Source of the DNA: DATFTE01 sp963840665
GTDB lineage: Bacteria > Acidobacteriota > Terriglobia > Terriglobales > Acidobacteriaceae
Assembly (NCBI GenBank): GCA_963840665.1
Contig: CAWIZO010000005.1
Coordinates: 310,001 to 374,000 of the forward strand
DNA length: 64,000 bases
Reading direction: 5' to 3'
In this document: one piece after another, positions 19,575 through 28,180 of the stretch
Position numbering within the stretch: the first letter of the stretch is position 1
Layout of the letters: every line of letters starts with the position of its first letter
Position numbers and translations under genes: made by a program
Notes under the pieces: model-generated
The model's database searches: none
What the model was told of the DNA's origin: nothing
The model's input: only the letters and a program-made list of their open reading frames with translations

Positions 19575-19793
19575 CCAGCGAGACCTCTCAAGTCGACGCG
19601 CGAGAACGTCGCCCAGGCTTTCAGGCGCTGAACGTATGCGCCTAATGGTTGACAGATTTAGTGCGTTCTCTCCGGAAGCAGCTGACCGAGCATGACATCG
19701 ACATTGGTGTCGCTGACGCTCTTCAAGATGTGATGTTCTAGCGCCGACGCTTGTCGCTTTGCGTTTGTCTTCGTGGTTAGACGCGGGCGGGGA

Positions 19794-19818
19794 CCCCTTC
19801 GACTTCGCTCAGGGCAGG
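19794..19818. repeat. Dispersed repeat fragment (CTTCGACTTCGCTCAGG type)
   Basis: The sequence CCTTCGACTTCGCTCAGG is a widespread intergenic repeat motif in environmental bacterial genomes; its translation gives the spurious peptide CPERSRR. It sits in the non-coding gap between the YceI gene and the next minus-strand gene. Recognised from general knowledge, not a search. Confidence 0.5.
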
Positions 19819-19839
19819 TCTGCGCCACATTGGAAAATC

Positions 19840-19864
19840 TGCGTGGGAGCTTAGCTCCCACGCA
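19840..19864 (-). terminator. Strong hairpin terminator between convergent genes
   Basis: Perfect 11-base inverted repeat TGCGTGGGAGC / GCTCCCACGCA with a 3-base loop, 8 bases beyond the stop of the minus-strand gene at 19872. On the minus strand it is followed by GATTTTCC, on the plus strand by TTTCATG. It could act for both convergent genes. Confidence 0.6.
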
Positions 19865-19871
19865 TTTCATG

Positions 19872-20966
19872 CTAGTTGTCGGTCAGCTTGCTCTTGAGCG
19901 TTACTTTTACGTTGCGCTCAGAGTTCAGCTTGGTGGTAGATTCCCAGTTGATATCCTGCAACGGGATCGTGCCGTTGCTTCCGCTGGGAAGCGTGTAAGA
20001 GAGCGAACCGTTATCCGCCGAGTAGTCGGTCACGGCATAAACCGATCCCGAATTCACGACGAATAAAGTCATCTGCGGTCCAGAGTTGCTGACAGCGGGA
20101 GTTGCGGTCGCTGCCGTTCTCTGACCGTAATAATGCATGACCGGCGCCGGCGCTGACTCAGGTGCTTGAACCTGCGCTGGCGCTTCGCTTTCCGCTGGCA
20201 TCGCGACATCCATCGAGGCTGGGGTCACTGCTGCGCGTTGAAGCGTGACGTTGTCGGCGGTGGTCAGAGCAGGCTGAGGAGTTGTGGCCTGATCGGAAAC
20301 TACCTGCAACGCCGGGCGTTGCGCAAGCACCGGCGCGGACGAATTTCTCGAACTGCGGTACGCGCTGGGCTGGTACGCATCCTGAGAAGGTTGTCCGAAG
20401 CGATGCCACTCGGCGAGAGCACTTTGCGGAATCACGACATCATCCATCAAGCGCATCGAGACCGGAGTCTCGCCCTTGAGGGTGGGACGCGGTCCTCGAG
20501 CCGGCAGCATGATGATCTTCCACGGCCACAGCGGAGGAATCATCCATTCCACGATGTCGCGTTTTGGATGCCCCTTCCCGAGGATGTCTCCCTGCTTGTC
20601 GACTTTGTAACCGCGCACGGCGATCACTTTGCCGGGAAGAGAAACGTCATCGTTGGGTAGGCCGATGCGATCGAACACCAGCTTCAAACTGCCTTTGCCC
20701 ACGAAATGGCCGGGGTTTTTGGCCGCCTCCACATGTCCCACGATGTAGGTTCCGCGGGGAAAAGTGGCGTGACCGAATTCGGTTAGGGAACGCGGGTGAC
20801 AAAGAATAGGATCACCCACGTCCACGGTAGCGGAGGAAAGGTTAGGCTCGTCGAGCGTGCATTGCATGATGGTTCCGGCAGGGATAACGATATCCCGCGC
20901 GGAAGCGCTAGCGAGCAGGCCGAGCAGTGAGATTGGTAGTGCCAGGGACAGCAAGGCAGACCGCAT
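19872..20966 (-). CDS. Exported protein of unknown function
   Basis: About 364 residues. ATG 20966 follows GGGAGG. Signal peptide MRSALLSLALPISLLGLLASASA. The mature N-terminus begins IVIPAGTIMQCTLDEPNLSS...VGDPILC, a pattern shared with acidobacterial exported proteins in which IPAGT-x(2)-x-L opens a small beta domain. The middle carries GTYIVGHVEAAKNPGHFVGKG and a Pro/Ala/Gln-rich low-complexity linker (about 230-290). The C-terminal part (LFVVNSGSVYAVTDY..., PLQDINWESTTKLNSERNVKVTLKSK) looks like a second beta domain. I do not recognise a named family. A strong hairpin terminator follows. Confidence 0.6.
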   Translation of the reverse strand: MRSALLSLALPISLLGLLASASARDIVIPAGTIMQCTLDEPNLSSATVDVGDPILCHPRSLTEFGHATFPRGTYIVGHVEAAKNPGHFVGKGSLKLVFDRIGLPNDDVSLPGKVIAVRGYKVDKQGDILGKGHPKRDIVEWMIPPLWPWKIIMLPARGPRPTLKGETPVSMRLMDDVVIPQSALAEWHRFGQPSQDAYQPSAYRSSRNSSAPVLAQRPALQVVSDQATTPQPALTTADNVTLQRAAVTPASMDVAMPAESEAPAQVQAPESAPAPVMHYYGQRTAATATPAVSNSGPQMTLFVVNSGSVYAVTDYSADNGSLSYTLPSGSNGTIPLQDINWESTTKLNSERNVKVTLKSKLTDN

Positions 20967-21154
20967 CGTGACCTCCCGATGAATATTCGAGTCCGGCCCC
21001 TGAAACTGCCCAGAGGTGATCGCAGGGCCCGGGTTCGAGTCCTTGGGGGATTTCCAGATTGGGCGAGGCGAGGGACTTCGTCCGGCCCGGGAAGCTAAAG
21101 AGACACGTTTCGTGACCGCAGCGCCTGAAGGAGAACAAGGGTCATAGTAGTTGC

Positions 21155-21174
21155 GGCACGCCCGAAGGCGTGCC
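21155..21174. repeat. REP-like palindrome with CGAA loop
   Basis: GGCACGCC-CGAA-GGCGTGCC, a perfect 8-base stem with a stable tetraloop and no T tract on either side. Its form resembles short extragenic palindromic repeats (mentioning GGCACGCC/GGCGTGCC) frequent in soil bacteria. Confidence 0.45.
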
Positions 21175-21351
21175 CTGACACGAACCCTGTTACAAGTCGC
21201 GACGACACGAATCAGGATTCAGATCGCGAACGAATCGCGATCCGAGTCGTGAGACGAGCTGTTTTCTTAGCATCCCGGGCGGACGATTCGAGCCCGCCTT
21301 TCTTAGCCATCCCGCAGTGCGGAAAAGCTCAGAACCTGTTGACGATCGAAA

Positions 21352-21389
21352 ATGGGATGGAGCATTGCCTGGCCGGCGCTCCATCCCAT
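21352..21389 (-). terminator. Rho-independent terminator of the FecR-domain gene
   Basis: ATGGGATGGAGC (21352-21363) and GCTCCATCCCAT (21378-21389) form a perfect 12-base stem with a 14-base loop. On the minus strand it is followed by TTTTCGATC. It lies 33 bases beyond the stop of the minus-strand gene at 21423. Confidence 0.65.
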
Positions 21390-21422
21390 CCACGGGTCCG
21401 CCTCTGTCGTGGAGGTCGAAAT

Positions 21423-24011
21423 TTAGCGACCGCGACCACCGGAGTGGGGAGAGCCGCCTCCGTGGCTTGATCCGCTAGACCCATGGGAACTTGAACCGCC
21501 ACCGCCACCGTGCGATCCGCCGTAGGAAGCGCCGCCGCGGGAACCACCGTAGGCGCTGCCGCCGTAGGAACCGCCACGCGACCCACCAACGATGGGCTGC
21601 CTCATATCAAGCGGAGGCCGCGAGTAACTGCGGGACGAGGCCGCCGGAGCACTGTAACCACCGCGGCCGCCATAACTCGGCGCAGCACCGCGCGACGACG
21701 GATAGCTGCCGCCACCGTAGCTTGGCGATGCACCGCGCGAGGGCGAGCTGCTATAGCCTCCACGGCTTGGAGGTTCGGATGCGGTTCCGCGAGATGAACC
21801 GCCGAACGAGCGATATTGGCCGCCGTTGCTGCTGTTGCCGCTATTCGAAGAAGACGGTGGACGCGGCACGTTGCGGTTGCCGCCGAAGCTGCCAGAGTTC
21901 GAGTTCGGCGAATTGGATTCGCCGCGCGACGAACCAAACGAGCGATATTCGCTGCCGTTGTTGCCGCCGTTCGACGAAGAAGGACGGTTCCCGGACGGCG
22001 TCGAGTTGCCGTTGGAGTAAGAACCCGATGGCCGCGCTACGTTGTTGCGCGATCCTGAGTTGTTGTTGAAGCTGCCGTTGGTTCCGCTGTTTCCACGCGA
22101 ATTGTTGGGCTCGGAGAAGCTGTGCCACCCGTTCTGATTCGAGCCAGTCTGATTCGAGCCAGAGGGACGCGCGCTTTCCGTTTGCGAGCTGGGCGGACGG
22201 GGGACGTTGTTGCGTCCACCAAACGAGTTCTGGTTGCTGCCACCATTCTGCGTTTGCGGTGAACCGAAGCGAGTGAAACCGTTGTTCGAGTTGCCGGTGT
22301 TGCGGCCGTTTTCGTTGCCCTGTGGACGAACTTCCGGGCTCGGTTTCGCACCGCCAGCCGGGATGTTGCTCTCCGTCGGACGAGCCGAATTCGTCGAGCC
22401 GTTCTGCGCTCGCAAGTTTTCGCCGCCACCGCTGCGTACGGGCGAGAAGTGGCTGTTGCTCTGGATCGACTGCTGCACTTGCGAAGCCTGGCGATCGAAC
22501 GACTGCACGTTATTCGAACGCGAAGTTCCGAAGAAGTGCTGCTGTCCACCACGAATCGTCGAGACGCTGGCCGGACGATTGGACGCCGACAAACTCTCGT
22601 GCGACGGCACTACCGGCAGATTCCCGGTCATCATGTGACCGTTGCGGAACAGACCAGCATCGACCGGACGAGCCGCGATGCGACCTGTACCGAAGCTTCC
22701 CGCCGGGACTGACGAGACTCCAGAGCGAATGCGGTCGTTGGTTCCCGCCAAGCGCACATTGGAGATTCCGTCATGACGCAGCGGACCGTATCCGCCCCAT
22801 TCGCCACCGCGGTTGTTGTAGATATTTACGTTATTAATGTTGGTAACGTTGTAGCCGTTGCGATAGCCGCCCCACCAGGGATGGCACCAATCGCCAGGTC
22901 CCAAAGGCAACCAGCCGAAGGATCCGAAACCGAACCCAACGCCCACGCCGATTCCGAAACCTCCGCCACCGAAGCCGAAGAACGATACATAAGCTGGCGC
23001 CCACACGGGGCGGTAGTAAGGTGCGCCGTAAACCGGTCCGGGCCACCACGCCCAGGCGTTGTCGTAATACATCCAGCGTCCATAGTGATAAGGCGCCCAG
23101 CCCCACGGCTCAGAAGGAACCCAGGTCCAACCGTAGTATGGTTCCCAGGTCCAGCGTCCGTCGCGATAAGGGGCCCAGTCAGCGTTCTGCTGCGGAACCC
23201 ACACAGAGCCGTATCCCGGATCATCCTTCCACTGTCCGTAGGCGTCGAGGTCTTCCGAGCCAGTGTAGTAACGATCGGTATGGTTCCACGATTTCGCATT
23301 CTCAATTCGGTCATTGCGCTCATTGATCCAGGAATCCCAATCGTCGCTGGGAGGCGCGTCGGCTACTTTGTAAGCTGTGCCATCGCCCGTGCCATGAATA
23401 GTGATGAGTTGTCCCTGACTGGCTTGCGTGCTGCCTTGCTGCGTAGAGATCTGCACTTCACCGCGGCGCACCAGAACTTCGGACTCATCGTTCGAGTTGA
23501 CGATGATGCGGAAGCTTGCGCCTTCGCGGCTGGGATGAATGGCGGCGTTAGGAGTATCGATCTCCGCGTCAGAGTCGCTGCCTTTGAAAACGTCGTAGTT
23601 GGCGATGCCTTCGGCAATCTGCACCTGAATCTGATTGCGCGTCATGTTGGCGATGATCGCCTGCGCGCGATCGCCTAAACGAAGCATGTTGGCGTAGTCG
23701 AGTTGGACTTCAGCGCGTGCATTGTCTCCCGTGGAGATTTTGTCTCCGGTCACAATCGGAGCATTCAGGACGGCCGCAGCCCACTCACCGGAGTCACCGC
23801 GCTGAGTGGACACTTCGCCCTGCGTCAGGCTGATACGCGCTACGCCCGGGGAAACATCGACGCCCTGGCCGCCTTGGCTCTGCGGCTGCGCCTGAGGCTG
23901 CTGCGCCTCGGGCGGCGGAGCTTGGGATTCGTCGTACTGGGCCGAGGCGTTCACCGCGCCGAAGGCCGCCAGAATCAGAATCGCCAGATTTTTAATCAGT
24001 CTGTTTTTCAC
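21423..24011 (-). CDS. FecR-domain / DUF6600-like exported protein with Gly-Ser-Asn-rich tail
   Basis: About 862 residues from GTG 24011, which follows GGGAGGTG; an upstream GTG at 24026 is inside that ribosome site. Signal peptide NLAILILAAFGAVNASAQ. A FecR-like domain spans about 55-225 (ARISLTQGEVSTQRGDSGEW..., GDKISTGDNARAEVQLD, EVLVRRGEVQIS). Next comes a Tyr/Trp-rich DUF6600-type block (YGQWKDDPGYGSVWVPQ, DWAPYRDGRWTWEPYYGWTW, WGWAPYHYGRWMYYDNAWAWW), then Gly-rich hydrophobic segments (GFGIGVGVGFGFGSFG). The last 400 residues are low complexity (S, G, N, R, P) with repeats such as RSFGGSSRG and SYGGS. There is no sigma/anti-sigma partner, so this is not a classical FecR regulator; a surface or cell-envelope role is inferred. 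Confidence 0.8.
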   Translation of the reverse strand: MKNRLIKNLAILILAAFGAVNASAQYDESQAPPPEAQQPQAQPQSQGGQGVDVSPGVARISLTQGEVSTQRGDSGEWAAAVLNAPIVTGDKISTGDNARAEVQLDYANMLRLGDRAQAIIANMTRNQIQVQIAEGIANYDVFKGSDSDAEIDTPNAAIHPSREGASFRIIVNSNDESEVLVRRGEVQISTQQGSTQASQGQLITIHGTGDGTAYKVADAPPSDDWDSWINERNDRIENAKSWNHTDRYYTGSEDLDAYGQWKDDPGYGSVWVPQQNADWAPYRDGRWTWEPYYGWTWVPSEPWGWAPYHYGRWMYYDNAWAWWPGPVYGAPYYRPVWAPAYVSFFGFGGGGFGIGVGVGFGFGSFGWLPLGPGDWCHPWWGGYRNGYNVTNINNVNIYNNRGGEWGGYGPLRHDGISNVRLAGTNDRIRSGVSSVPAGSFGTGRIAARPVDAGLFRNGHMMTGNLPVVPSHESLSASNRPASVSTIRGGQQHFFGTSRSNNVQSFDRQASQVQQSIQSNSHFSPVRSGGGENLRAQNGSTNSARPTESNIPAGGAKPSPEVRPQGNENGRNTGNSNNGFTRFGSPQTQNGGSNQNSFGGRNNVPRPPSSQTESARPSGSNQTGSNQNGWHSFSEPNNSRGNSGTNGSFNNNSGSRNNVARPSGSYSNGNSTPSGNRPSSSNGGNNGSEYRSFGSSRGESNSPNSNSGSFGGNRNVPRPPSSSNSGNSSNGGQYRSFGGSSRGTASEPPSRGGYSSSPSRGASPSYGGGSYPSSRGAAPSYGGRGGYSAPAASSRSYSRPPLDMRQPIVGGSRGGSYGGSAYGGSRGGASYGGSHGGGGGSSSHGSSGSSHGGGSPHSGGRGR

Positions 24012-24030
24012 GGGGTCACCTCCCACTTAC

Positions 24031-24054
24031 GTGAAACCCGGGTTCTGGTTTCAC
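24031..24054 (-). promoter_or_regulatory. Perfect 8-bp inverted repeat in leader of FecR-domain gene
   Basis: GTGAAACC (24031-24038), 8-base spacer, GGTTTCAC (24047-24054). It sits immediately upstream of the GGGAGGTG ribosome site of the minus-strand gene starting at 24011, so it would be in the 5' leader (hairpin) or act as a DNA operator. Confidence 0.45.
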
Positions 24055-24230
24055 GGGCTAAGTAAAGGCAAGTGCCGTGCCAAGTCGACCCAAGTGACAG
24101 AAATCGCGTAAAGGCTGGATTTTCATTGGCTTAAGGAACTACCGATAGGGGGCGGAATGTGTGGAATTTCTAGTCCGCTGGCTCAGGTGGGCCAGGGTGG
24201 TGGTTTTCAACCACTCGTTCCAAGGCCTTT

Positions 24231-24365
24231 CACCACAGAGTCACAGAGAAAACAAAAAAATAGAAAAATCATTGGCGGCGGCCGCACTGCCAACCACAGA
24301 GGCGATCCCGCCATGTTGGGCTCTTACACTTCTTTGTTTTCTGTGTGCATCTGTGTCTCTGTGGC
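24231..24365. repeat. Imperfect long inverted repeat (CACAGAG-type dispersed element)
   Basis: Left arm CACCACAGAGTCACAGAGAA (24231-24250) and continuing AAACAAA; right arm TTTGTTTTCTGTG...TCTGTGTCTCTGTGG (about 24333-24363). The CTCTGTGACTCTGTGG motif is a known kind of dispersed non-coding repeat in many environmental genomes, and its arms here flank about 75 bases. It has no coding capacity. It is also the only candidate terminator region downstream of the regulator gene ending at 24394. Confidence 0.55.
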
Positions 24366-24393
24366 GAATGTTTTTATCGCGTCGGAAAGTACC

Positions 24394-25764
24394 CTACGCG
24401 TCTTTTTCGGCGTCGTCGACGATGCCGATTTTGGAGAGGCGGTAACGCAGGGCATTGCGCGAAAGGCCCAGCAGGCGAGCGGCTTGACTCTTGTTGTTGT
24501 TTGCGCGGCGAAGGGCTTCGCGGATCATTTCGTCCTCCCACTGCTCGAGGGTCATCCCCGGAGGAAGGAAATTGTCGTTCGATGCGGAGGCTTTGGTGCG
24601 GAGCGCGTCGAGATGGATATCCGAAATTTCTAGCTGCGAGCTTTTGGCGAGGGCGCAGGCGCGCTCGATGATGTTTTGCAGCTCGCGAACATTTCCCGGC
24701 CAGTAATAATCGACCAGCATTTGCATGGCGGCGGGAGTGATTCCGGTGACGGGTTTGCCGGAGTCTCCGGAGAAGCGAGTGATGAAGAGTCTGACTAGCT
24801 CGGGGATGTCTTCCTTACGCTCGCGCAGCGGGGCGATGTCGATGGGCACGACATTAAGCCGGTAGTACAAATCTTCGCGAAAGGTGCCTTGTTCGAGAGC
24901 GGCGCGCAGATCGCGATTGGTGGCGGCGATGAGGCGTACGTCGACTTTGATGAGGCGCGTGCCTCCGAGGCGTTCGAACTCGCGCTCTTGCAATACGCGC
25001 AAGAGCTTTACTTGCGTGGCGAGAGGGATGTCTCCGATCTCGTCGAGGAAGATGGTGCCTTTATCGGCGAGTTCGAATTTTCCCGGCTTGCTGGTGGTGG
25101 CTCCGGTGAACGCGCCTTTTTCGTAGCCGAAGAGTTCGCTCTCGATCAGATTTTCCGGGATAGCGGTACTATTGATCTTGATGAACGGACCGGAGGCGCG
25201 GCGCGATTTTTCATGGATGGCGCGGGCAATGAGATCTTTTCCTACGCCGCTCTCACCGCCGAGCAGGACTGTGGAGTTCGTCGGGGCTACGCGTTCCACT
25301 GTGGCCAGCACTTCCTGCATCTTCGGGCTTTGAGCGACGACATTCGGATGCTCGTAGCGTTTTCGCAGCGCTTCGCGGAGCGAGCGATTTTCCTGGCGCA
25401 GATTCTGGACATCGAGTTCTTTGCGAACGACCATCCGCATTTCGGCCAAAGAAAATGGCTTCAACACGTAGTCGCTGGCGCCGCGTTTCATGGCATCGAC
25501 CGCGGTTTCCACGCTGCCGTAAGCGGTCATGACTACAACTGGAATTGTGGGATTGGTTTGTTTGACGGACTGAAGAAACTCGAGGCCTCCCATGCCGGGA
25601 AGCTTGAGGTCAGTGAGCACGAGATCGACGGTTTCGTCGCGCAACAACTTGAGCCCGGTCTCAGCGTCTCCCGCGGAGAGAGTGGTGAATCCGTCTTCGC
25701 CGAGGTTGAGTTCGAGTAGGCGGCGCATCTTGGCTTCGTCTTCGATGATCAGGATCGTCGGCAT
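24394..25764 (-). CDS. NtrC-family sigma-54-dependent response regulator
   Basis: 456-residue transcription activator. Receiver domain with D52 as phospho-acceptor (LTDLKLPG), T82-region MTAYGS and K in LKPFS. AAA+ domain with Walker A GGESGVGKD, canonical GAFTGA loop (EKGAFTGATTS), Walker B GTIFLDEIGDI and sensor region YYWPGNVRELQNIIERA. C-terminal Fis-type HTH (ANNNKSQAARLLGLSRNALRYRLSKIG). It forms an operon with the kinase immediately upstream (2-base gap). Unlike the regulator at 4589-6058 the sigma-54 loop is standard. Confidence 0.92.
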   Translation of the reverse strand: MPTILIIEDEAKMRRLLELNLGEDGFTTLSAGDAETGLKLLRDETVDLVLTDLKLPGMGGLEFLQSVKQTNPTIPVVVMTAYGSVETAVDAMKRGASDYVLKPFSLAEMRMVVRKELDVQNLRQENRSLREALRKRYEHPNVVAQSPKMQEVLATVERVAPTNSTVLLGGESGVGKDLIARAIHEKSRRASGPFIKINSTAIPENLIESELFGYEKGAFTGATTSKPGKFELADKGTIFLDEIGDIPLATQVKLLRVLQEREFERLGGTRLIKVDVRLIAATNRDLRAALEQGTFREDLYYRLNVVPIDIAPLRERKEDIPELVRLFITRFSGDSGKPVTGITPAAMQMLVDYYWPGNVRELQNIIERACALAKSSQLEISDIHLDALRTKASASNDNFLPPGMTLEQWEDEMIREALRRANNNKSQAARLLGLSRNALRYRLSKIGIVDDAEKDA

Positions 25765-25766
25765 AA

Positions 25767-27026
25767 CTAGCTTGCGGCGACCTCGCTTTCGATAAGGGCA
25801 GTTGCCTCCGGGAAATTGAGAACGAAGACCGTTCCTTGATTCGGCGCGGGTTCCACGCGGATAGAGCCCTGATGTTCATCCATGATTTTGGAGACGATGG
25901 AGAGTCCGAGGCCGACTCCGGTTTTCTTAGTCGTGAAAAACGGATTGAAAATCTGCTCACGGATCTCGGGTGGGATGCCGGGGCCGGAGTCTTCGATGCG
26001 TACTTGAATTACGTTCCGCCCTCGCAACTCGGCGTGGGAAATGTCGACGCGCAGGTCTCCGCCATTTTCGCCCATGGCTTCATAAGCATTCTGAACCAGG
26101 TTCACGAACACTTGCTCGGAAAGATTCTCATCGAGCAGGGCGAGAGGCAGTTCGGGCGAATAGTTCCTGGTGAGACGCACGGGGCCTCCCTTCCATTGAT
26201 CGGAAACCGACTTCAACGCTTTGTCGATGAGGCTAGTGATCTCGTGCGGATGAGGCTCAGCGTGAAGCGGCCGGGCGAAATCGAGGAAGCGGCTCACCAG
26301 CGCGCTGAGCCGGTTGACTTCACTCGAGATGTAGCCGGCGAGTTCGGCAGAGAGCGGGTCGGCGGTGGCGAGCTTCTGGTTGAGCATCTCGGAGGAGCCT
26401 TTGATGACTCCGAGCGGATTCCGAATCTCGTGAGCGAGTCCAGCGGAGAGTTGCCCGAGGGCGGCCAGGCGCTCGGAGCGGCGCGCGTCGGCCTGCGCTT
26501 TTTCCAGCTGACGGTTGCTCTCGGCAAGCTCCCGAGTCTGCCGGCGACTCTCGGTTGCGAACTGGTTGATGACGACAGCGGCGAGAAAGAAGAACAAGAT
26601 GCGCAACGAGAGTTCCGCCACGCTTTCAGGCGTGAGTTCGTATTCCTGAAGCGCAGGATAGAGATAAGCGGAGTAAGCGGCCGAGGCGATCGCGGTCCAA
26701 ATCAATGTGCCGATGGCTTCGAAATGCAGGGCCGCGGTAAAGACTGGCAGATAATAAATCGGATAATAACTACTGTTGATGCTGAGACCGCCAGTGTGAT
26801 CGATGAGCAGCGTAGCCAGAAGGATCTTGAGCAGAACCACGTATCCCCAGCCGCGACGCGGGAAAAGCTCCGCCAACTTGCCTTCGAAAAGTTGCAAGAC
26901 GGCAATGGCGAGAAGCGTGAACTGCTTGTGAGGCTCGTCGATGGGAGGTAGGACGGCGAGTCCCATTAAAAAGAGGAGCCAGACCAGATCCATCCAGCCG
27001 GTCTTCAGATATTTCCGCTCTGCCAT
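25767..27026 (-). CDS. Membrane sensor histidine kinase (NtrB-like)
   Basis: About 419 residues from ATG 27026 (MAERKYLKTGW); a GTG at 27116 would add 30 residues of low quality. The N-terminal half has about five hydrophobic segments (MDLVWLLFLMGLAVL, FTLLAIAVLQLF, YVVLLKILLATLLI, YYLPVFTAALHF, IASAAYSAYLY, ILFFFLAAVVINQF), so it is an intramembrane-type sensor. A coiled-coil linker (RELAESNRQLEKAQADARR) leads to HisKA (LSAGLAHEIRNPLGVIKG) and HATPase (NLVQNAYEAM, DSGPGIP, TKKTGVGLGLSI). It is co-transcribed with the NtrC-type regulator that starts 3 bases after its stop. Confidence 0.9.
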   Translation of the reverse strand: MAERKYLKTGWMDLVWLLFLMGLAVLPPIDEPHKQFTLLAIAVLQLFEGKLAELFPRRGWGYVVLLKILLATLLIDHTGGLSINSSYYPIYYLPVFTAALHFEAIGTLIWTAIASAAYSAYLYPALQEYELTPESVAELSLRILFFFLAAVVINQFATESRRQTRELAESNRQLEKAQADARRSERLAALGQLSAGLAHEIRNPLGVIKGSSEMLNQKLATADPLSAELAGYISSEVNRLSALVSRFLDFARPLHAEPHPHEITSLIDKALKSVSDQWKGGPVRLTRNYSPELPLALLDENLSEQVFVNLVQNAYEAMGENGGDLRVDISHAELRGRNVIQVRIEDSGPGIPPEIREQIFNPFFTTKKTGVGLGLSIVSKIMDEHQGSIRVEPAPNQGTVFVLNFPEATALIESEVAAS

Positions 27027-27218
27027 AGAAGCGAGGTTCAGCCTATTGAGCAGAGCATAGCAGAGACGATGGCGTGAGGGCGTGGCCGGGAGAATCGGGG
27101 AGAGCGCGTTTTCCACCCCTTCCCTCGTCTAAAGGGGGAGAACAATCGTTTAGGATTTACGCGGCTTGGCGAGAACGGCCCAAAGCGCCCGTGGGATTCT
27201 TGGGGGGACGCGCCAGGT

Positions 27219-27252
27219 CCCTCATTCTTCTTCGCTCAGGATCGGGATGACA
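27219..27252. repeat. Dispersed repeat fragment (TTCTTCGCTCAGGAT...GGGATGACA type)
   Basis: CCCTCATTCTTCTTCGCTCAGGATCGGGATGACA matches the common intergenic motif family TCATTCTTCGCTCAGGATGACA found in many environmental bacterial genomes. It lies in the gap between the LysR gene stop (27257) and the kinase gene. Recognised from memory. Confidence 0.45.
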
Positions 27253-27256
27253 TCTG

Positions 27257-28180
27257 TTATGGGGCTTGGACGTTGGAAGCTTTTAGTTTTTCGCGAGCGG
27301 CGGCGGACATCTGCTTCACGGTCGAAATGAAAGTTGCCGTTGCGCGCGTGTGAGTGCGATCGCGGCGGTACACGAGTCCCAACTCGCGCCATAGTTCGAC
27401 GTCAGCAAAGGGAATGAGCTTGGCGCGATGAGCGGCCACGTCGTCGCGGGCGAAGCTTTCGCTGATCACTGACACACCAAGTCCAGCAGCGACGAAACTC
27501 TTGATCATGCCGATGCTCGGCAACTCCATGCGAACCTGCAAGTCGGCGGCATAGGGACGAAACATCTTGTCCATGACCCGGCGCGTGTAACCGGTTTTCG
27601 GAACGAGCAGCGGTTGTTTCGCTACGTCGAGGATTGTCACCGTCTTTTGTTTTGCCAGCGGACTGCTCATGCCGCACATCAGCATCAAGCGGTCGCGGAA
27701 TATCGGCTGAACTTTGAGACTCGGCGACTTGATGGGCAAGGTGACAATTCCCACGTCCAGCGCCCCATTTTCGAGCTTCTCAGTGATCTTGTAACTGAAG
27801 TTGCGGTAAATACTCATTTGTACTGACGGATAGAGGCGCGAGTATTCCGCGAAGACTTCCGGCAGAACATAGAGACAGGTCGCTTCGTTGGCGCCGATCA
27901 TCAGCGTGCCGCGTGGAATGGGATCCTGGTCGGCGACGGCAAGCAGTGATTCGTCACGCAATTTCAGCAGGCGCTGCGCGTACGTGTAGAAGACGCGTCC
28001 GGCGGGGGTCAGCTTAACCGCCTTGCGCGAGCGGTCGAGCAGTTTGTCGCCGTATTCCTGCTCGAGTTGCTGGATTTGCGCACTGACTGCGGATTGCGAG
28101 CGAAAAACTTTCTCTCCCGCGCGCGAAAAACTGCCGAGTTCGGCAACGTGCAGGAAAGTGGCTAGCTGATCAAAATCCAT
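27257..28180 (-). CDS. LysR-family transcriptional regulator
   Basis: 307 residues, normal LysR length. N-terminal winged HTH (MDFDQLATFLHVAELGSFSRAGEKVFRSQSAVSAQIQQLEQEYG) and a C-terminal type-2 periplasmic-binding-like effector domain (PRGTLMIGANEATCLYVLPEVFAEYSRLYP, DVGIVTLP, SFVAAGLGVSVISE). It is divergent from amtB (227-base gap), the classical position for a LysR activator of that operon, so a role in control of amtB-glnB-glnD is plausible but unproven. The effector is unknown. Confidence 0.9.
   Translation of the reverse strand: MDFDQLATFLHVAELGSFSRAGEKVFRSQSAVSAQIQQLEQEYGDKLLDRSRKAVKLTPAGRVFYTYAQRLLKLRDESLLAVADQDPIPRGTLMIGANEATCLYVLPEVFAEYSRLYPSVQMSIYRNFSYKITEKLENGALDVGIVTLPIKSPSLKVQPIFRDRLMLMCGMSSPLAKQKTVTILDVAKQPLLVPKTGYTRRVMDKMFRPYAADLQVRMELPSIGMIKSFVAAGLGVSVISESFARDDVAAHRAKLIPFADVELWRELGLVYRRDRTHTRATATFISTVKQMSAAAREKLKASNVQAP

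Larger units (their letters stand above)
20967..21422. other. Intergenic region with palindrome and terminator
   Basis: About 450 bases between two minus-strand genes. It contains an 8-base-stem palindrome at 21155-21174 and a 12-base-stem terminator-like hairpin at 21352-21389. No coding sequence is apparent. It also must contain the promoter of the gene starting at 20966. Confidence 0.6.

Noticed and set aside
19658..19870. 70-residue minus-strand frame including CPERSRRGPRPR
   Set aside because: The peptide CPERSRR is the usual spurious translation of a dispersed intergenic repeat; the frame also spans a terminator hairpin.
21491..22069. Arg/His-rich plus-strand frames opposite the FecR-domain gene
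   Set aside because: Antisense shadows of the Gly/Ser/Asn low-complexity tail; no start site or domain.
24231..24365. CRISPR-like or insertion-sequence end
   Set aside because: Only one imperfect inverted pair, no regular spacers, no transposase gene and no target-site duplication seen.
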